9,293 nucleotides of DNA from positions 1-9,293 of the forward strand of contig JAKSCZ010000112.1 in the NCBI GenBank assembly GCA_022360335.1, given 5' to 3'. Numbering within the stretch: position 1 is the first letter of the stretch; every line of letters starts with the position of its first letter. Both the position numbers and the translations under genes were made by a program. The DNA comes from Pseudomonadota bacterium (GTDB taxonomy: Bacteria > Pseudomonadota > Gammaproteobacteria > Steroidobacterales > Woeseiaceae). Below the pieces are notes generated by a model. The model did not search any database and was not told where the DNA came from. It saw only the letters and a program-made list of their open reading frames with translations. Below, piece after piece: positions 1-5,826 of the stretch.

Positions 1-468
1 CGCCGTGAACACGGGCTCGATCGACATCGAGTCGAGCAGTTTCTGCAGGTCGTCCACGCCGAGCCCGGCCGCCTTGAGTTTGATCAGCGAGTCCTCGAGC
101 CCGCCCGGCTGGTAGATCGCGACGTCGCGCAGGTAGTCGCGGCGGCGCCGTATGCGGTGCACCTTCTCGGCCGTGTTGACCATCTGGAAATAGGTCGAGA
201 AGCCGCGCGTCAGTTGCAGGGCGACGGCGGGTTCGAGGTCGCGAACCAGCTCGGCAAGCTCCTCGCCCGGTTTCTCGTTTTCCTCGCGTCGCCGGATGGC
301 GCGCAGGCGCGCGCTTTCGACCATCTCGAAGAGGTCTTCGCCGTTCTGCTCGCGAATGAGTTCGCCGACCATCGCACCGAGCGTGCGAACGTCGTCGCGC
401 AAAGCCTGGTCTTTTTCTTCGAACGTGACGTCCTGACGACGTAGCAGTTTGTGCGCACCGGTACTCAT
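1..468 (-). CDS. ppc: Phosphoenolpyruvate carboxylase, N-terminal part (runs off left edge)
   Basis: PEP carboxylase adds bicarbonate to phosphoenolpyruvate to give oxaloacetate, refilling the TCA cycle in the cytoplasm. I translated the minus strand from the ATG at 468 by hand: 156 codons stay open to base 1. The start reads MSTGAHKLLRRQDVTFEEKD. Family features in order are LRDDVRTLGAMVGELIREQNG (about residues 23-43), a VESAR segment, FSTYFQMVNTAEKVHRIRRRR (about 91-111), and SMSIEPVFTA at the edge, where the family continues with the HPTE motif. The rest of the protein, including the catalytic histidine and arginines, lies outside the window. Upstream of the ATG there is only a weak purine stretch (GGAG about 15 nt away). 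The gene is divergent from the permease at 696. Identification rests on recognised N-terminal motifs. Confidence 0.93.
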   Translation of the reverse strand, partial: MSTGAHKLLRRQDVTFEEKDQALRDDVRTLGAMVGELIREQNGEDLFEMVESARLRAIRRREENEKPGEELAELVRDLEPAVALQLTRGFSTYFQMVNTAEKVHRIRRRRDYLRDVAIYQPGGLEDSLIKLKAAGLGVDDLQKLLDSMSIEPVFTA

Positions 469-551
469 TTCGACTCGGGTTTACTCCGTACGGACGTGCA
501 AAGGTACACCCGGCTGTCGGCGGGCACCAGCCCGGCCGTGCACCAGAACCG

Positions 552-567
552 GGCGCCGCGCGGCGCC
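552..567. repeat. 16-bp perfect palindrome
   Basis: GGCGCCGCGCGGCGCC is a perfect 16-bp palindrome in the middle of the ppc/permease spacer. It could be a protein-binding site or a cruciform or hairpin. In such GC-rich DNA chance cannot be excluded. Confidence 0.4.
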
Positions 568-632
568 GATCCGAAGGCCGCGCGGCGGCGGACGATGCGG
601 CGACCTGCGCCGTTCGAGCGAAAACAGGCCGA

Positions 633-661
633 TTGCCAATCCGGTGTGACTGGGATACCGT
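633..661 (+). promoter_or_regulatory. Candidate promoter for the permease gene
   Basis: TTGCCA (633-638), a 17-bp spacer and TACCGT (656-661) resemble a sigma70 promoter with a good -35 and a poor -10. It would give a leader of roughly 25-30 nt before the TTG start at 696, which includes the AAGGGG ribosome binding site at 685-690. Pattern match only. Confidence 0.3.
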
Positions 662-695
662 CTAGCGTCCTCCCGCGGAGCAGCAAGGGGACGCT

Positions 696-2534
696 TTGCA
701 GCCGATAACGCCCGACGCGCACGGTATTGCGGTACTGATCCTGACCGTCGTCGCCTTGTACCTGTTTACGCGCGACAACATACCGCTCGAGTCGTCGTCC
801 CTCGCGATACTCATCACCCTGACCGCGGGCTTCCAGCTGTTCCCGTACGAAAAGGACGGCGAGGTCGTCGTCGGCCCGATCGACTTCTTCGCCGGTTTCG
901 GCAATGAGGCGCTCGTGGCCATCTGCGCGCTGATGATGGTCGGCAAGGCGCTGGAGACGACCGGTGCGCTGCAGCCGCTGGCCAACGTCGTCGGCCGCGC
1001 GTGGTCGACGCGCCCGGTGATGGCGCTCGCTGCGACGCTGGTCGCCGGCGCCGTGCTCAGCGCGTTCATGAACAACACGCCCATCGTCGTGCTGCTGATG
1101 CCGATCCTCGTCGGCGCGTCCCTGCGGTCGAAATTCCCCGTGTCGGAAGTCATGATGCCGATGGGTCTCGCGACCATCGTCGGCGGCATGTCGACGACGA
1201 TCGGTACCTCGACCAACCTGCTCGTCGTGGGCATCTCGCGCGACATGGGCATGCACGAGTTCACGATGTTCGAATGGGTGTTGCCCGTTGCGATCGTCGG
1301 CGGTTTCGGCCTGATCTTCCTGTGGCTGGTTGCGCCGCGCCTGCTGCCCGACCGTACGCCGCCGATGGCGGACACGACGCCGCGCATTTTCAGCGCGCAG
1401 CTGCACGTCAAGGAGGGCGGGTTCGCGGACGGCAAGTCGCTGTCCGAAGTGCTCGCGAAAGCCGGCGGCAACCTGCGCATCGACAAGGTCCAGCGCTCGG
1501 ATTCGCTGTTTCTCGCGAAGCTCCCGTCCGTCACGATACAACCCGGCGACCGCCTGTTCGTGAAGGACTCGCCGGAGAATCTCAAACACTACGAACAGTT
1601 GCTTGGTGCGACGCTCTACAGCATGAGCGACCTCGAGCACCCGGTCGACGACGAGACGCCGCTCCGGGCGGAAGGCCAGCAGCTCGCGGAAGTCGTCGTC
1701 ACGCGCGGCTCGCCGCTGCACTTGCGCAGCCTCGCGGCCGCGCGTTTCACGAGCAGTTACGGGCTGCTGCCGCTCGCGCTGCATCGCGCCCGCGCACCGA
1801 GCTCTCAGGTCACGGGCGACGTCAACCTGATCCGTCTGCGCGCGGGCGACGTGCTGCTCGTGCAGGGCAAGCGCGAGGCCATCGCGCAGCTCAAGGACTC
1901 GGGCTCGATGCTCGTGCTCGACGGCACGACCGACCTGCCGCAGACGCATCACGCCAAACGCGCGCTGACCATCATGGCGTTCGTCGTCCTCGCCGCGGCG
2001 CTCGGCATCATGCCGATTTCGGTCAGTGCGCTCGCCGGGCTCGGCCTGATGCTCGCCACGGGCTGCCTGAACTGGCGGGATGCGGCCAGCGCGCTGTCGA
2101 TTCCCGTCGTCATGATTATCGTCACGGCGCTTGCACTCGGCAGCGCGCTGCTCGAGACTGGCATGGCGGCGTATATCGCGCAGACTTTCGTCGCGCTGGC
2201 CGCCGGATTGCCCGCGCCGCTGATCCTGAGCGCCTTCCTGTTGCTGATGACGATCATGACCAATATCGTCTCGAACAATGCGGCGGCGGCCATCGGCACG
2301 CCGATCGCCGTGAGTATCGCGAACCAGCTCGGCGCCCCGACCGAACCGTTCGTCCTGGCCGTGCTGTTCGGCGCCAACATGAGTTTCGCAACGCCGTACG
2401 GCTACCAGACGAACCTGCTCGTCATGACGGCCGGCGGTTACAAGTTCGGCGACTTCCTGCGCGTCGGCATTCCCCTGACCGTCATCATGTGGCTGGGCTT
2501 CTCGATCGTCCTGCCGATGCTGTATCAGCTGTAA
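696..2534 (+). CDS. SLC13/DASS-type permease with two RCK_C (TrkA-C) domains
   Basis: A 612-residue inner-membrane transporter, probably sodium-coupled anion uptake. The substrate (dicarboxylate, sulfate or other) cannot be read from sequence. An N-terminal hydrophobic half (about 10-215) carries MNNTPIVVLLMP (125-136) and MSTTIGTSTNL (165-175). A soluble insert (about 225-410) looks like two RCK_C domains, each ending in a GDRLFV/GDVLLV-type strand (284-289, 384-389). The second hydrophobic half (about 420-610) has TNIVSNNAAAAIGTP (522-536) and SFATPYGYQTNLLV (563-576), mirroring the first-half SNT-like motifs. This internal pseudo-repeat split by RCK_C domains is typical of large bacterial SLC13 permeases. 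The start is TTG at 696, chosen because AAGGGG (685-690) lies 5 nt upstream and the predicted N-terminus leads directly into the first membrane segment. Nothing links it functionally to trp; proximity to ppc might hint at C4-acid transport, but that is weak inference. Confidence 0.88.
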   Translation: MQPITPDAHGIAVLILTVVALYLFTRDNIPLESSSLAILITLTAGFQLFPYEKDGEVVVGPIDFFAGFGNEALVAICALMMVGKALETTGALQPLANVVGRAWSTRPVMALAATLVAGAVLSAFMNNTPIVVLLMPILVGASLRSKFPVSEVMMPMGLATIVGGMSTTIGTSTNLLVVGISRDMGMHEFTMFEWVLPVAIVGGFGLIFLWLVAPRLLPDRTPPMADTTPRIFSAQLHVKEGGFADGKSLSEVLAKAGGNLRIDKVQRSDSLFLAKLPSVTIQPGDRLFVKDSPENLKHYEQLLGATLYSMSDLEHPVDDETPLRAEGQQLAEVVVTRGSPLHLRSLAAARFTSSYGLLPLALHRARAPSSQVTGDVNLIRLRAGDVLLVQGKREAIAQLKDSGSMLVLDGTTDLPQTHHAKRALTIMAFVVLAAALGIMPISVSALAGLGLMLATGCLNWRDAASALSIPVVMIIVTALALGSALLETGMAAYIAQTFVALAAGLPAPLILSAFLLLMTIMTNIVSNNAAAAIGTPIAVSIANQLGAPTEPFVLAVLFGANMSFATPYGYQTNLLVMTAGGYKFGDFLRVGIPLTVIMWLGFSIVLPMLYQL

Positions 2535-2538
2535 CGGA

Positions 2539-2558
2539 CCGGGGTTGACGCGCCCCGG
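2539..2558. repeat. Inverted repeat overlapping the trp -35 box
   Basis: CCGGGG (2539-2544) and CCCCGG (2553-2558) are perfect inverted arms with an 8-nt loop that contains most of the -35 hexamer TTGACG. It starts 5 bp after the permease stop codon. It may be a weak terminator for the permease (there is no following U-tract) or a protein-binding operator over the trp promoter. The sequence does not decide between them. Confidence 0.45.
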
Positions 2559-2573
2559 CCAAACCGGAATACT
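2545..2573 (+). promoter_or_regulatory. trp operon promoter (sigma70-like)
   Basis: TTGACG (2545-2550; 5 of 6 consensus), a 17-bp spacer and AATACT (2568-2573; 4 of 6 consensus). Seven bases separate the -10 box from the A of the leader-peptide ATG at 2581, so transcription is predicted to begin at about 2579-2581. The leader message would then be leaderless or nearly so. This is the only good promoter I find between the permease and trpE, and its position relative to leader peptide and attenuator fits. Confidence 0.72.
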
Positions 2574-2580
2574 CGGCCGC

Positions 2581-2643
2581 ATGAAAAAGACGCTCGGCAA
2601 CGACTGGTGGCGGCTGCCCTCGAAGGAGATGGCGGCCGGCTGA
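2581..2643 (+). CDS. trpL: trp leader peptide, 20 aa with tandem Trp
   Basis: The reading frame encodes MKKTLGNDWWRLPSKEMAAG and stops with TGA at 2641-2643. Two adjacent Trp codons (TGG TGG, 2605-2610) in so short a peptide, sitting between a promoter and a terminator upstream of trpE, are the signature of ribosome-mediated attenuation. The peptide is the sensor and has no other expected role. A ribosome stalled on the Trp codons would leave region 2 (2626-2632) free. A ribosome that reads on to the stop codon covers it. No proper Shine-Dalgarno lies upstream (only GGA at 2566-2568, which is inside the promoter), and the predicted transcript begins at about the AUG, so leaderless initiation is likely. 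Confidence 0.85.
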   Translation: MKKTLGNDWWRLPSKEMAAG

Positions 2644-2707
2644 CGCGTAGCTGAGCAAAACAGAACTCAAGAGCCCATCTCTGCCGCACAGCGAGATGGG
2701 CTTTTTT
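2611..2707 (+). promoter_or_regulatory. Ribosome-mediated trp attenuator (regions 1-4)
   Basis: Alternative pairings seen in the sequence: region 1 CGGCTGCC (2611-2618) can pair with region 2 GGCGGCCG (2631-2638), 8 bp with one G-U. Antiterminator: GAGATGG (2626-2632) is perfectly complementary to CCATCTC (2675-2681), with GCT (2639-2641) and AGC (2672-2674) able to add 3 bp. Terminator: region 3 (2672-2681) with region 4 (2693-2702). Regions 2 and 4 share GAGATGG, so they compete for region 3. The leader peptide reads through region 2, so completed translation masks region 2 and permits termination. Stalling at the Trp codons (ribosome edge about 2620) exposes it. Confidence 0.85.
2672..2707 (+). 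terminator. Attenuator terminator (Rho-independent)
   Basis: AGCCCATCTC (2672-2681) and GAGATGGGCT (2693-2702) form a perfect 10-bp stem with an 11-nt loop. A run of six T (2702-2707) follows, the first of them closing the stem. It is a textbook intrinsic terminator positioned downstream of the Trp-rich leader peptide and upstream of trpE. Confidence 0.93.
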
Positions 2708-2708
2708 G

Positions 2709-2809
2709 TACATGGATGTACTTATGCCGCGGAGGCCATGGACGGCCGGGAGCGGCGTTACATGGATGTACTTATGCCGCGGAGGCCATGGACGGCCGGG
2801 AGCGGCGTT
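2709..2809 (+). repeat. Tandem duplication, 2 x 50 bp, with internal palindromes
   Basis: Bases 2709-2758 are repeated exactly at 2759-2808, and identity continues one base further. Each unit starts with a short inverted repeat (TACAT GG ATGTA), followed by a nested hairpin: GCCGC ... GCGGC enclosing GGCC ATGGAC GGCC. The array fills the space between the attenuator U-tract and the trpE ribosome binding site. TTTTTTG occurs on both sides (2702-2708 and 2808-2814), which looks like a target-site duplication. From memory, similar palindromic units occur dispersed between genes in other high-GC proteobacteria; I could not check this. It is not coding: the 50-bp period shifts frame between copies. 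Confidence 0.9.
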
Positions 2810-2813
2810 TTTT
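2774..2813 (+). terminator. Terminator-like hairpin plus U6 just before the trpE RBS
   Basis: In the second repeat copy ATGCCGC (2774-2780) pairs with GCGGCGT (2802-2808; one G-U), enclosing GGCC/GGCC (2784-2787 and 2794-2797). T-run 2808-2813 follows directly, then the GGGAG of the trpE ribosome binding site. The first copy has the same hairpin but is followed by TTACATG, so only the second looks like an intrinsic terminator. The stem has an internal loop (GGA/GGGA), so efficiency is uncertain. Confidence 0.4.
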
Positions 2814-2822
2814 GGGAGACAG

Positions 2823-4205
2823 ATGCAAGCACCCTTCGACATCGCTGCCGACCTCGACACCCCGGTCTCGGCCTATCTGAAGCTCGCGGCACTCGGGCCG
2901 CGTTTCCTGCTCGAGTCGGTCGAAGGCGGCGAGCGCCTCGCGCGATATTCGTTCCTCGGTTTCGGCGACGCCCTCGAGGTGCGTATGGACGGCGAGGCGC
3001 TTACCATAGCGGGCGACCGGCATCCGCGGCCGGGCTCGCAACGCGAGTATCTCGCGGCCCTGCGGCGGGCGCTCGCGTTGTCGCCGCGGCCGCGGCCGGA
3101 TGACGGCCTGCCGTTCGCGGGCGGACTGGTCGGCGTGTCGGGTTACGACGTCGTGCGGCTGTTCGAGAGTCTGCCCGTCGATACGGTCAAGCAGGAGCGC
3201 GTCCCCGATGCCGCATTCGTCGCGCCGCAATCGCTGCTGGTCTTCGATCACCTGACGCGCCGCGTCGCGCTGTTGCACGACGGGCCCGAGCACGAGCGCA
3301 GGAAGCTGCGCGGCGAGGTCGTAAAGCGGTTGTGCGGGCCGGTGCCGGGCCGGCGCCGCGAGGTCGCCGTTTCGCCGCCCGAAGCGAGCTTCGCGGAGGC
3401 CGGGTTCTCCGAACGCGTCGAGGCCTGCAAGGAGTACATCGCAGCCGGCGACATCTACCAGATCGTCCTGTCGGTGCTGTTTCGCGGCCGGACCGACGTC
3501 GCGCCGTTCGAGGTCTACCGTGCGCTGCGTCTGCTGAACCCGTCGCCGTACATGTTCTTCTTCGATTTCGGCGACGTGCAGGTTGCAGGGTCTTCGCCCG
3601 AGGCGCTCGTGCGGCTGCACGGCGACACCGCGTCGCTGAGGCCGATCGCGGGCACGCTGCCGCGCGGCGCGACGACGGCGGAGGACCTCGCCAACGAGGA
3701 AGCGCTGCTCGCCGACCCCAAGGAAGCCGCCGAGCACGTCATGCTCGTCGACCTTGCGCGCAACGATCTCGGCCGCGTCGCGGCGCCCGGATCGGTGCGC
3801 GTCGATCCGTATCGCGCGATCGAACGATACAGCCACGTCATGCACATCGTCAGCGGCGTGCAGGGGCAACTCGGTGCGGGTCACGACCAGTTCGACCTGT
3901 TCGCCGCGAGCTTCCCGGCGGGCACGCTCGTCGGCGCGCCGAAGGTGCGCGCCATGGAGATCGTCGAGGAGATGGAGGGCGTCGGCCGCGGTCTCTATGC
4001 GGGTACGGCGGGGTACTTCGGGCTGAGCGGCGACATGGACCAGGCGATCACGATCCGGACGCTGGTGTTCGCGGGAAGCGAGTACAGTTTCCAGGCCGGT
4101 GCGGGTATCGTTGCCGATTCCGTGCCCGCGAAGGAGTACCGGGAAGTCATGGCGAAAAGTGCGATCCTGCGGCGCGCGCTCGAGATGGCGGGGGAGGGTC
4201 TGTGA
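2823..4205 (+). CDS. trpE: Anthranilate synthase component I
   Basis: TrpE converts chorismate to anthranilate using ammonia delivered by TrpG, the first committed step to tryptophan. The protein has 460 residues, somewhat shorter than the 520 of E. coli. The N-terminal part has the feedback-site motif LLES (29-32) with RYSFLG (41-46). The chorismate-binding domain shows IYQIVLS (211-217), NPSPYMFFF (239-247, the second half of the Trp inhibitor pocket), GSSPE (256-260), RPIAGT (273-278), HVMLVDLARNDLGRV (305-319), FPAGTLVGAPK (364-374) and AGAGIVADSVP (425-435). So it is probably both active and Trp-inhibited. The ATG at 2823 is chosen because GGGAG (2814-2818) lies 4 nt upstream. The open frame extends back to 2706, but only through the duplicated repeat. 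Control is by the upstream attenuator. The stop overlaps the trpG start (TGATG). Confidence 0.97.
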   Translation: MQAPFDIAADLDTPVSAYLKLAALGPRFLLESVEGGERLARYSFLGFGDALEVRMDGEALTIAGDRHPRPGSQREYLAALRRALALSPRPRPDDGLPFAGGLVGVSGYDVVRLFESLPVDTVKQERVPDAAFVAPQSLLVFDHLTRRVALLHDGPEHERRKLRGEVVKRLCGPVPGRRREVAVSPPEASFAEAGFSERVEACKEYIAAGDIYQIVLSVLFRGRTDVAPFEVYRALRLLNPSPYMFFFDFGDVQVAGSSPEALVRLHGDTASLRPIAGTLPRGATTAEDLANEEALLADPKEAAEHVMLVDLARNDLGRVAAPGSVRVDPYRAIERYSHVMHIVSGVQGQLGAGHDQFDLFAASFPAGTLVGAPKVRAMEIVEEMEGVGRGLYAGTAGYFGLSGDMDQAITIRTLVFAGSEYSFQAGAGIVADSVPAKEYREVMAKSAILRRALEMAGEGL

Positions 4206-4807
4206 TGGCGGCCGGCAATGCCTGCGAGCACGTGCGTATGCTCCTGATCGACAATTACGATTCCTTTACCTACAACCTGGTACAGGCGTTCGCGGCGATG
4301 GGGGCCGAGGTCATGGTGTATCGCAACGATGCGATTACGGTCCGGGAGAGCGCTGCGCTCGAGCCCACGCACCTCGTGATCTCGCCGGGACCGGGCCGGC
4401 CCGAGGATGCGGGCGTCTCGCTCGAGATGATCGGGGCGTATGCGGGCAGGCTGCCGATCCTCGGCGTGTGCCTCGGGCACCAGAGCATCGTCCAGCAGCA
4501 CGGCGGCAAAATCCTGCGCGCCGAGCGGCTCATGCACGGCAAGACGTCGATGGTGAAGCACGACGGGAAGACGATTTTCGAAGGCCTGTCGGATCCGTTC
4601 GAGGTCGGGCGCTACCATTCGCTGTGTGCCGAGCGCGAATCGCTTCCCGACGAGTTCGTCGTGACGGCCGAGACCGAGCGCGGCGAGGTCATGGGTGTCC
4701 GCCACGAGACCTTGCCGATCGAGGGCGTGCAGTTCCATCCCGAGAGTGTATTGACGCCCGAAGGCGGCGCGCTGATGGCGAACTTCATGCGGCAGGAGAT
4801 ACCATGA
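4205..4807 (+). CDS. trpG: Anthranilate synthase component II (glutamine amidotransferase)
   Basis: TrpG releases ammonia from glutamine and passes it to TrpE. It is a class I glutamine amidotransferase of 200 residues: LLIDNYDSFTYNL (13-25), SPGPGRP (60-66), the nucleophile elbow GVCLGHQ with Cys89, and the FHPES motif with His178 and Glu180, completing the triad. It has no fused phosphoribosyltransferase. Start choice: ATG 4205 overlaps the trpE stop by one base and follows a strong GGGGGAGGG purine run. The alternative ATG at 4238 gives the usual N-terminus MLLIDNYDSF but has only a weak RBS. The longer form adds 11 residues (MAAGNACEHVR). It could also serve as the amidotransferase of 4-amino-4-deoxychorismate synthase, as in some bacteria, but the operon points to tryptophan. 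Confidence 0.96.
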   Translation: MAAGNACEHVRMLLIDNYDSFTYNLVQAFAAMGAEVMVYRNDAITVRESAALEPTHLVISPGPGRPEDAGVSLEMIGAYAGRLPILGVCLGHQSIVQQHGGKILRAERLMHGKTSMVKHDGKTIFEGLSDPFEVGRYHSLCAERESLPDEFVVTAETERGEVMGVRHETLPIEGVQFHPESVLTPEGGALMANFMRQEIP

Positions 4808-5826
4808 GCAACAGCCGGCTGCTCGAGCATGTGCTGAACGGCAGGGATCTCGACGAGCAACAGGCCTGCGAGCTGATGCAGCAGTTCGCCGCCGGCGATC
4901 TCGACCCGGCCTTCGCGGGCGCCCTGCTCGCCGGGTTGCGTGCCAAGGGCGAGACCGCCGGCGAGATTCGCGGCTTCGCGCGCGCGATGCGGGAACTGGC
5001 CGTGCGCCCCGGGATACCGGACGGTGCGCCGACCGTCGACACCGTCGGTACGGGCGGCGACGGCTCGGGCAGCCTGAATCTGTCGACCGGCACGGGCCTG
5101 CTCGCCGCGGCCTGCGGTGCGCGCGTCGTCAAGCACGGCAATCGCTCGATCTCGAGTAGGTCGGGCAGCGCCGATATGCTGGAATGCCTCGGCATACCGT
5201 TGCCGCTCTACGAGGAAGAGGCCGTGGACTGCCTGCAGGCGACGAATTTCACGTTCCTGTTCGCGCCCGCGTATCACCCGGCGATGAAATCGGTGATGCC
5301 CGTGCGTGCCGCGATGGGCGTACGCACGGTGTTCAACGTCCTCGGCCCGTTGACGAATCCGGCATCGACGCCCTACCAGCTCATCGGCGCGTTCAGCCGC
5401 GATACGGCGAAGCTCATGGCGGACGCGCTCGCCGGTCTCGATATCGAACGGGCGTTCGTCGTACACGGCGAGCCCGGGTGGGACGAGGCGACCCCGGCGG
5501 GCGACTTCTGGCTGTACGATGTGACGCCCGGCAACGTGGCCGAGTCCCGGCGCTCACCCGAGGACTACGGCCTTGCGCGTTGCACGCCCGCCGATCTTGC
5601 CGGCGGCGACGCCGCGCACAATGCCGCCGAGCTCGTGCGCGTGTTCACGGGCGAAGACCGGGGTGCGCATCGCGATGCACTGCTCATGGGCGTCTCGCTC
5701 GTGCTGGAGTGCCAGGGTCTGGCCCGGAACGCGACGGACGGCGTGGCGCAAGCCGCGGCCGCGCTCGACGACGGCCGCGCCGGAGCGTTTCTCGACGGGC
5801 TGAGAGCGCACTTCGCGGACCGATGA
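4804..5826 (+). CDS. trpD: Anthranilate phosphoribosyltransferase
   Basis: TrpD transfers the phosphoribosyl group from PRPP to anthranilate. It has 340 residues, the normal length for a stand-alone enzyme. The small helical domain (about 1-70) is followed by the PRPP-binding GTGGDGSGSLNLST (82-95), KHGNRSISSRSGSADMLE (110-127), the anthranilate-side motif RAAMGVRTVFNVLGPLTNP (168-186), and HGEPGWDE (221-228), which corresponds to the HGxxGLDE-type motif. It overlaps trpG by 4 bp (ATGA), with AGGAG at 4794-4798 five bases upstream, so translation is probably coupled. Codon use is strongly GC-ending (about 89% in the first 82 codons by hand count). Confidence 0.97.
   Translation: MSNSRLLEHVLNGRDLDEQQACELMQQFAAGDLDPAFAGALLAGLRAKGETAGEIRGFARAMRELAVRPGIPDGAPTVDTVGTGGDGSGSLNLSTGTGLLAAACGARVVKHGNRSISSRSGSADMLECLGIPLPLYEEEAVDCLQATNFTFLFAPAYHPAMKSVMPVRAAMGVRTVFNVLGPLTNPASTPYQLIGAFSRDTAKLMADALAGLDIERAFVVHGEPGWDEATPAGDFWLYDVTPGNVAESRRSPEDYGLARCTPADLAGGDAAHNAAELVRVFTGEDRGAHRDALLMGVSLVLECQGLARNATDGVAQAAAALDDGRAGAFLDGLRAHFADR

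Larger units (their letters stand above)
469..695. promoter_or_regulatory. Divergent intergenic spacer between ppc and the permease
   Basis: This 227-bp spacer must hold promoters for both divergent genes. I see no gene in it. It contains three perfect GC-rich palindromes: TCCGTACGGA at 485-494 (next to the ppc start), GGCGCCGCGCGGCGCC at 552-567, and GCCGCGCGGC at 577-586. I could not find a convincing promoter for ppc. Confidence 0.5.

Noticed and set aside
465..2600. Long minus-strand open frame (711 codons) opposite the permease
   Set aside because: Its product is a run of Arg, His, Asp, Glu and Gln with no recognisable domain, as expected from the antisense of GC-rich coding DNA. The plus strand encodes an intact SLC13 protein.
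2535..2600. TrpR operator in the trp promoter
   Set aside because: No CTAG-type half-sites were found; the only symmetry is the GC-rich CCGGGG/CCCCGG pair.
2709..2809. CRISPR array
   Set aside because: Only two head-to-tail copies with no spacer between them; it is a tandem duplication.
2706..2822. N-terminal extension of TrpE from a TTG at 2706
   Set aside because: The extra 39 codons translate the terminator U-tract and the 50-bp repeats. The ATG at 2823 has its own GGGAG ribosome binding site and matches the family N-terminus.
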